In this document: piece by piece, positions 1-6,280 of the stretch | Numbering within the stretch: position 1 is the stretch's first letter | Layout: each line of letters begins with the position of its first letter | Source of the DNA: Acidobacteriota bacterium | Lineage (GTDB): Bacteria; Acidobacteriota; Terriglobia; Terriglobales; Acidobacteriaceae | Direction: 5' to 3' | NCBI GenBank assembly: GCA_021805265.1 | Contig: JAJZFR010000094.1 | Coordinates: forward strand, 1-6,280 | Length of the DNA stretch: 6,280 nt | Notes under the pieces: model-generated | Database searches by the model: none | What the model saw: only the letters and a program-made list of their open reading frames with translations | Told to the model about the DNA's origin: nothing | Made by a program: the position numbers and the translations under genes

Positions 1-17
1 CATTTACACTGGTAGAC

Positions 18-30
18 GGAGAACTTTGCC

Positions 31-33
<3 letters not shown>
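18..33 (+). promoter_or_regulatory. Shine-Dalgarno and TTG start of secA
   Basis: A GGAGAA motif at 18-23 lies 7 bases before a TTG codon at 31-33. Translation from this TTG gives MFSKILTKVFGTSNER, which matches the usual SecA N-terminus (a short amphipathic helix followed by an FG-[ST]-x-NER stretch). The next in-frame ATG codons (residues 21 and 22) would remove that conserved helix, so the TTG is preferred. Only 30 bases precede the gene, so the promoter cannot be assessed. Confidence 0.8.
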
Positions 34-2985
<2,952 letters not shown>

Positions 2986-3019
2986 TCTTCCAACCGACAT
3001 TCGTGCAGAGACGCAAATC

Positions 3020-3074
3020 AAAAAAATATGGCCTGCTGCAGAAGATGCATTTCGCAGCAGGCCAGTTCTGTTTT
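3020..3074. terminator. Bidirectional rho-independent terminator between secA and the TonB-like gene
   Basis: The arms GGCCTGCTGC (3030-3039) and GCAGCAGGCC (3054-3063) pair perfectly over 10 bp, and T3029-A3064 adds an eleventh pair. Past a bulged A3040, GAA (3041-3043) pairs with TTC (3051-3053) around a 7-base loop. On the minus strand the stem is followed by ATA and then seven T's (complement of the A-run 3020-3026), an excellent terminator for the TonB-like gene. On the plus strand it is followed by a weaker T-rich tract (seven T's in the 11 bases 3064-3074), which could end secA 35-45 bases after its stop. The position between convergent genes fits a shared terminator. No termination assay can be inferred from sequence alone. 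Confidence 0.82.
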
Positions 3075-3119
3075 GCGCAGATTGTCCGCGCGGATTACGC
3101 TTTGGGGTGCATGCTTTTC

Positions 3120-3235
3120 TAGAGCAGTTTCACAGTTACTATGCCCGAGCCAAAATTGCGAGGTGCAGCTTTTCTTAAGGAAAAGCTGCGCGAATATCCA
3201 CTCCCGCTGGGAATACCTGCTGTGAAACTGCTTTA
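3120..3235. repeat. 116-bp nested inverted repeat (REP/MITE-like palindromic element)
   Basis: The outer arms AGCAGTTTCACAG (3123-3135) and CTGTGAAACTGCT (3220-3232) are perfect 13-bp inverted repeats. They extend outward to about 16 bp if one G-T pair is allowed, ending in TA at 3120-3121 and 3234-3235. Inside lies a second perfect inverted repeat, GCAGCTTTTC (3165-3174) and GAAAAGCTGC (3180-3189), around a 5-base TTAAG loop. A small TCCC/GGGA hairpin (3202-3205 with 3209-3212) lies between it and the right arm. The element begins 8 bases after the TonB-like stop codon in a convergent gap, which is where REP sequences and non-autonomous terminal-inverted-repeat elements often sit. The flanking TA pairs would suit a TA-targeting (IS630/Tc1-type) MITE, but they also belong to the palindrome, so they are not proof. 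No coding capacity is apparent. Confidence 0.6.
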
Positions 3236-3243
3236 ACGAAGCA

Positions 3244-3606
3244 CTACTGAGCCAGAGCGAAGTTGATTTCGACGTTGACCGTGGACGGAGCATCGCCGGG
3301 CACAAAGCGCCAGCGCTGAACCGCATCTTCGGCGGCGGTGGCGAGCATGTGGTTGCCGCTGATTGTCTTGGTGGCGGTTACCTTGCCGTCGGCTGAGACG
3401 GTGGCTTCCACCTGGACCACTCCGGTGATGCGCATACGCTTGGCGATCTCAGGATAGACGGGTGCGACGCGCTGTTTGACGGCGCGATCCTCGGCATGGA
3501 GGGAAAGTGTGGAGGCAAGAAACAGTGCGGCGATGGCTAATTTAAGAGCACCCACGGCAGCACGTCCCGGCAAATTGCGATCTGCTCGAACGAGTGGACT
3601 GGTCAT
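3244..3606 (-). CDS. Small exported TonB C-terminal-domain protein
   Basis: The product is 120 residues. A positively charged N-terminus leads into a hydrophobic stretch at about 20-36 (ALKLAIAALFLASTLSL), followed by LHA-ED, a plausible signal-peptidase site after residue 38. Residues about 43-118 match the TonB C-terminal fold: APVYPEIAKRMRITG, then VVQVEATVSADGKVTATKTISG, then AAEDAVQRWRFVPG. In energy transducers this domain contacts the TonB box of outer-membrane receptors. This protein lacks the long Pro-rich periplasmic spacer of classical TonB, and its hydrophobic segment may be cleaved, so direct energy coupling is doubtful; a periplasmic accessory role is possible. The ATG start is backed by GGGGA 6 bases upstream. 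A GTG at codon 18 (3555-3553), with GGGA 9 bases upstream, would give a more compact signal peptide and cannot be excluded. The gene lies 103 bases downstream of the hypothetical secreted gene on the same strand. Confidence 0.87.
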   Translation of the reverse strand: MTSPLVRADRNLPGRAAVGALKLAIAALFLASTLSLHAEDRAVKQRVAPVYPEIAKRMRITGVVQVEATVSADGKVTATKTISGNHMLATAAEDAVQRWRFVPGDAPSTVNVEINFALAQ

Positions 3607-3709
3607 CGATAATCCCCGATGGCGAAATGTCGCCTGTTGCTTGTATCGGCGGGTGAGGGGAAAACGTTAATGCTTCCCAAGGAAAGTTGCCGGAATCCTG
3701 TGAGCTTTC

Positions 3710-4276
3710 TCACGCTCGTGGTTTTGTCGTCGAGGGCGACTGGGGTACTGTGCCCGTGACTGCCTCAAATTGAGACAGCAGGCGTTGAATCGCCTGGTCA
3801 AATTTGCGGTCGTGGTTTTTCTGTTTGAATGCAAAGCGGATTGGCTGGGTAAATGTCCAGAGAGGCAAGTCAGTCTGGCGGTCGTAGATGGTCAGCTTGA
3901 GGAACGGAAGAACGCCGAAGCGAATATCACTGTTTCCGGCGGCCAGTACTTTTGGCGCGCAGGATTGCAGTACGAGCGCCAGATCGGCGTCCCCTGGACG
4001 ATGGACAAGGAGGTATTGGCCCGAAGCAGCGAGTGCCTTGTAGAACTGGGAATAGCCGCGCGAGGTGTCTCCGCTGAAGGGCGTCGGAAAGAGTCCGCTG
4101 TCGGCACCGCCATTGGCGAGGAAGATTTTTCCGGGGTGAGCCAGCTCTGGCGGGATGGGGCCGTAGTCGATCACTGCGGGGGCTGTCGGTTGGGCGGCCT
4201 GAGCAAGCGCCGGCGCGGGTCCGGAAACCAAAGCAAAGAGCAACGCAGAGCAGAGGAAGCGAAGTGTCGTGCGCAT
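3710..4276 (-). CDS. Hypothetical secreted protein, family of unknown function
   Basis: The product is 188 residues. Residues 1-25 form a clear Sec signal peptide: MRTTLR, a hydrophobic core LCSALLFALVSG, and an APALA-Q cleavage site. There is no lipobox cysteine at the cleavage point. The mature part starts with a Pro/Ala-rich stretch, then IFLANGGADSGLFPTPFSGD (51-70), an aromatic helix SQFYKALAASGQY (76-88), DADLALVLQ (97-104), a beta segment LKLTIYDRQTDLPLWTFT (126-143), and a terminal helix FDQAIQRLLSQF (159-170). The pattern of a 'DADL' strand, a 'YDR.T..PLW' strand and a C-terminal helix resembles small periplasmic proteins of the DUF4136 type, but this is only an architectural likeness. 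I recall similar proteins from acidobacterial genomes. C106 is the only cysteine left after processing. The ATG start follows AGGAG with 8-base spacing. It lies divergent from the ABC permease gene and upstream of the TonB-like gene. No function can be assigned. Confidence 0.85.
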   Translation of the reverse strand: MRTTLRFLCSALLFALVSGPAPALAQAAQPTAPAVIDYGPIPPELAHPGKIFLANGGADSGLFPTPFSGDTSRGYSQFYKALAASGQYLLVHRPGDADLALVLQSCAPKVLAAGNSDIRFGVLPFLKLTIYDRQTDLPLWTFTQPIRFAFKQKNHDRKFDQAIQRLLSQFEAVTGTVPQSPSTTKPRA

Positions 4277-4372
4277 GGCAGTTTCTCCTGTCTTTCAAGT
4301 ACCGCTGAGGTCACAAACACTCCGCGGGGAGGATAGTTTCGCGGCCTCACGGTTTATGGTGGTAGGGAAGCG
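4277..4372. promoter_or_regulatory. Divergent intergenic region, presumed back-to-back promoters
   Basis: These 96 bases separate the starts of the secreted hypothetical gene (minus) and the ABC permease gene (plus), so promoters for both should lie here. Shine-Dalgarno motifs are visible for each: AGGAG on the minus strand (4289-4285) and AGGGA at 4364-4368. I do not see a convincing -35/-10 pair in either direction. Two weak symmetric features are present: CTCC-GCGG-GGAG (4320-4331), and a 7-bp pairing, one of them G-T, between 4306-4312 and 4343-4349. Neither is strong enough to name as an operator. Confidence 0.4.
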
Positions 4373-5311
4373 ATGAAGCAGATTTTCATTCGAGTGTTGA
4401 CGACGATCCCGGTGGTGTGGCTGGTGGTTTCGCTGGTCTTCCTGTTGATCCATCTGGTTCCTGGCGACCCGATTCAGCAGATGCTGGGCGATGGTGCGAC
4501 GGCTGCGGACCTTGACCGGCTGCGCCACCAGTACGGGCTGGACCAGCCGCTGTGGAGGCAGTATCTGGATTACTGGCGCAACGCGCTGCACGGCGATCTG
4601 GGCCAGTCGATCAGGCTGCATGATTCGGTGGCGCACCTGATCGCGACGCGCTACCCGTACACGCTGGCGCTGACCGTGACGGCGCTGCTGCTGGGATTGG
4701 TTCTGTCCATCCCCGCCGGGGTGACTGCTGCGGTCCATCGCGGGCGGCGGACAGATCACCTGCTGGGAGTGGTGAGCCTGCTGGGATTGTCGTTTCCGGC
4801 GTTTGCGCTGGGGCCTGTGCTGATTCTGGTGTTCTCGATCGGGCTGGGGTGGTTGCCGGTTTCGGGCGCTGGCACGGGCAGTTTGTGGTCGCCGGAGAAC
4901 TGGCAGTATCTGATTCTGCCGACGGTGGGGATGGGCGCGTCGCTGGCGGCGATCCTGACCCGGATGGTGCGTACCGCGATGCTCGAAGAGTTGAATCAGG
5001 ACTACATCCGCACCGCTCGGGCCAAGGGACTGAGCGAGCGGCGCGTGGTCTATGGCCACGCTCTGCCGAACGCGCTGGTGCCGATCGTGACGGTTGTCGG
5101 TTTGCAGTTTGGCGCGCTGCTGGCGGGCGCGATCGTGACGGAGACGATTTTCAGTTGGCCCGGTCTTGGTCGGCTGGTGGTCACGGCCATCTCGAGCCGC
5201 GATTACGCGCTGGTGCAGGGCGCGCTGCTGGCTATCGGGCTGACCTATGTGCTGGTGAACCTGCTGACGGATGTAGCGTATCGCTGGGTGAATCCGCGCA
5301 TGCGTGGCTGA
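4373..5311 (+). CDS. ABC transporter permease, DppB/OppB (peptide/nickel) type
   Basis: The product is 312 residues, the normal length for the first permease subunit of dipeptide, oligopeptide or nickel ABC importers. It shows an N-terminal membrane helix (about 5-28) ending in the family hallmark HLVPGDP (27-33), then LDRLRHQYGLDQPLWRQYLDYW (47-68) and GDLGQSI (74-80) in the periplasmic region. Further membrane segments lie at about 98-120, 131-160, 179-200, 237-262 and 277-300. The cytoplasmic EAA loop that docks the ATPase is RTARAKGLSERRVVYGHALPNALVP (213-237), followed by TETIFSWPGLGRL (256-268). Such proteins form a heterodimeric inner-membrane channel with a DppC-type subunit. No DppC, substrate-binding protein or ATPase is adjacent: a divergent gene lies upstream and a convergent one downstream. 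Substrate is therefore unassigned, and a specific symbol is not justified. The ATG start is preceded by AGGGA with short (4-base) spacing. Confidence 0.95.
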   Translation: MKQIFIRVLTTIPVVWLVVSLVFLLIHLVPGDPIQQMLGDGATAADLDRLRHQYGLDQPLWRQYLDYWRNALHGDLGQSIRLHDSVAHLIATRYPYTLALTVTALLLGLVLSIPAGVTAAVHRGRRTDHLLGVVSLLGLSFPAFALGPVLILVFSIGLGWLPVSGAGTGSLWSPENWQYLILPTVGMGASLAAILTRMVRTAMLEELNQDYIRTARAKGLSERRVVYGHALPNALVPIVTVVGLQFGALLAGAIVTETIFSWPGLGRLVVTAISSRDYALVQGALLAIGLTYVLVNLLTDVAYRWVNPRMRG

Positions 5312-5315
5312 AGTT

Positions 5316-6280
5316 TTATTCTGCGTCAGCGATGCGTTCGAGCATGGCCAGGGTAAGCAGCAGGATGCGCTTGAGCCCCAGCTCGCGATTGAGTCCGGAG
5401 TACCACTCGCCGCGGGTGTGAGCGCCGCCGCCCTCGCCGCCCGCGCCCAGCGAGACTGCCGGGATGCCCAGCGAGAGGGGAATATTGGCGTCGGTCGAGC
5501 CGAGGCGCAGGTCAGTTCGCAGGCTCAAGTGCCGGTCCACGGCGCGGAGGGTTTCGAGCAGGGGTGAATCCTGAGGCAGCTCGGCGGCAGGGCGGTCACC
5601 GATCTGCTGGATGGTGAATCGCAACAGGCTGCGGGAGGCGGATTCGTGGCGTTTTGCCTGAAGTGCCTGGGAGCGACGATTGATCAACTCGACGGCGTCC
5701 TCGACGGCGCGGTGGAGCGCGACCTCGAGGCGAACAAGCTGTTGCGAGTCAGTGGAGCGGAAGTCGATGGCCGCGGTGGCTAGCTCCGGGATGCTGTTGA
5801 CGCTGGTGCCGCCCGCGATGGTGCCGACGTTGATGGTGGTGCGCGGCTCCTCGGCGGGCAGGTGGGTGTGGGAGAGTTCGGCCAGGGCGAAGGCCAGCGC
5901 GGTGATGGGGTTGGCGGTGCCCGCGTCTGTGAAGCTGTGGCCGCCAGGGCCGTGGATGTTCACCTGAAAGCGCCGGCTTCCGAGCGCCTGAGTAACGGCG
6001 GATTCGGCCCCCGCGCCGTCGAGGACGATGTGCGCTGCGATGCGGCGCGCGAAGGGCGCGTGGTGGTAAATGTGACGCACGCCGCGCAGGTCGCCTTCGC
6101 CCTCTTCGCCGACGTTGCCGAGGAAGATCACGGTGGCTGGAGGGTCAATTTGCGCCTGGACCATGGCGTGGGCGAGCGCGAGCATGCCGATGACGCCAGC
6201 CGCGTTGTCACCGGCTCCCGGCGCTTCGAGGCGCTCTTCGTGAAGGATCGGGTCGAGCGGTGTATTGGCGGGAAAGACGG
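5316..6280 (-). CDS. M20-family metallopeptidase (PepT/ArgE/CPG2-like), 5' end outside window
   Basis: The reading frame is open to the window edge and gives 320 residues, beginning in-frame at VFPANTPLDP. An internal methionine at 6185 is not the start, because conserved metal-site sequence lies upstream of it. Numbering from the first visible residue: APGAGDNAAG (19-28) carries the bridging metal ligand D24; FLGNVGEEGEGDLRG (52-66) carries the catalytic glutamate E58 and metal ligand E59; VLDGAG (85-90) carries ligand D87; and GGGAHTRGEW (283-292) carries the last ligand H287. Residues about 98-210 form the dimerisation (lid) domain, with GPGGHS (110-115) and GGTSVNSIPELATAAIDFRS (156-175). 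The missing N-terminus should contain the first H-x-D ligand pair, expected just before VFP. The family hydrolyses peptides or N-acyl amino acids with two zinc ions; substrate cannot be told here. There is no signal peptide information. The stop lies 4 bases from the convergent permease stop. Confidence 0.94.
   Translation of the reverse strand, partial: VFPANTPLDPILHEERLEAPGAGDNAAGVIGMLALAHAMVQAQIDPPATVIFLGNVGEEGEGDLRGVRHIYHHAPFARRIAAHIVLDGAGAESAVTQALGSRRFQVNIHGPGGHSFTDAGTANPITALAFALAELSHTHLPAEEPRTTINVGTIAGGTSVNSIPELATAAIDFRSTDSQQLVRLEVALHRAVEDAVELINRRSQALQAKRHESASRSLLRFTIQQIGDRPAAELPQDSPLLETLRAVDRHLSLRTDLRLGSTDANIPLSLGIPAVSLGAGGEGGGAHTRGEWYSGLNRELGLKRILLLTLAMLERIADAE

Noticed and set aside
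3085..3094. Perfect 10-bp palindrome TCCGCGCGGA between the terminator and the inverted repeat
   Set aside because: It does not extend beyond 10 bp, has no promoter nearby, and short GC palindromes are expected by chance in GC-rich DNA.
3018..3326. Minus-strand open frame of 102 codons across the terminator and the inverted repeat
   Set aside because: It overlaps the start of the terminator and the whole 116-bp palindrome, and its product resembles no protein. It is best explained as chance in non-coding sequence.
3700..3713. GTGAG-CTTT-CTCAC hairpin at the end of the secreted hypothetical gene
   Set aside because: The stem is only 5 bp, overlaps the stop codon and has no T-run on the minus strand, so it is too weak to call a terminator.
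3770..4336. Plus-strand open frame of 188 codons opposite the secreted hypothetical gene
   Set aside because: It lacks a signal or domain pattern. The minus-strand frame has a good Shine-Dalgarno sequence, a signal peptide and a coherent alternating strand/helix pattern.
4295..5059. Open frame of 254 codons on the minus strand over the permease gene
   Set aside because: The product is an Arg/Gln/His-rich low-complexity string with no domain. The plus strand encodes an intact ABC permease with all family motifs.
6183..6185. ATG as the start of the M20 peptidase
   Set aside because: The frame stays open upstream to the window edge and encodes the conserved GAGDNAAG metal-ligand motif, so this methionine is internal and the gene is simply cut off by the window.

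Overview
This 6.28-kb window is GC-rich bacterial chromosome with a housekeeping character. The best guess at the source is a Gram-negative member of Acidobacteriota (Terriglobia-like). That guess rests on the style of the SecA insertion and C-terminus, on a secreted hypothetical protein of a type I associate with acidobacteria, and on a TonB-like protein. It is an inference from recall, not a database result.

Layout. Positions 31-2985 (+) hold a complete secA, the motor ATPase of the Sec protein-export pathway, starting at TTG. Positions 2986-3243 are a gene-poor convergent gap with two structured elements. One is a strong hairpin flanked by an A-tract and a T-rich tract (3020-3074), which looks like a bidirectional terminator. 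The other is a 116-bp nested inverted repeat (3120-3235) that looks like a small mobile or REP-type palindromic element. Positions 3244-3606 (-) encode a small exported TonB C-terminal-domain protein, and 3710-4276 (-) encode a secreted protein of unknown function. These two lie in the same orientation and may share a transcript that runs into the shared terminator.

A 96-bp divergent intergenic region (4277-4372) separates them from 4373-5311 (+), a DppB/OppB-type ABC transporter permease without the usual neighbouring partner genes. Only 4 bp past its stop lies the stop of a convergent M20-family metallopeptidase (5316-6280, -), whose N-terminus is outside the window.

How the genes relate. 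SecA would export the signal-peptide-bearing TonB-like and hypothetical proteins, but that is generic. The peptide-type permease and the M20 peptidase could both serve peptide use, but they are convergent, so there is no operon evidence for this. I see no defence system, CRISPR array, tRNA, rRNA or complete insertion sequence. The least explained items are the nested inverted repeat, the orphan permease, and the pair of small exported proteins.
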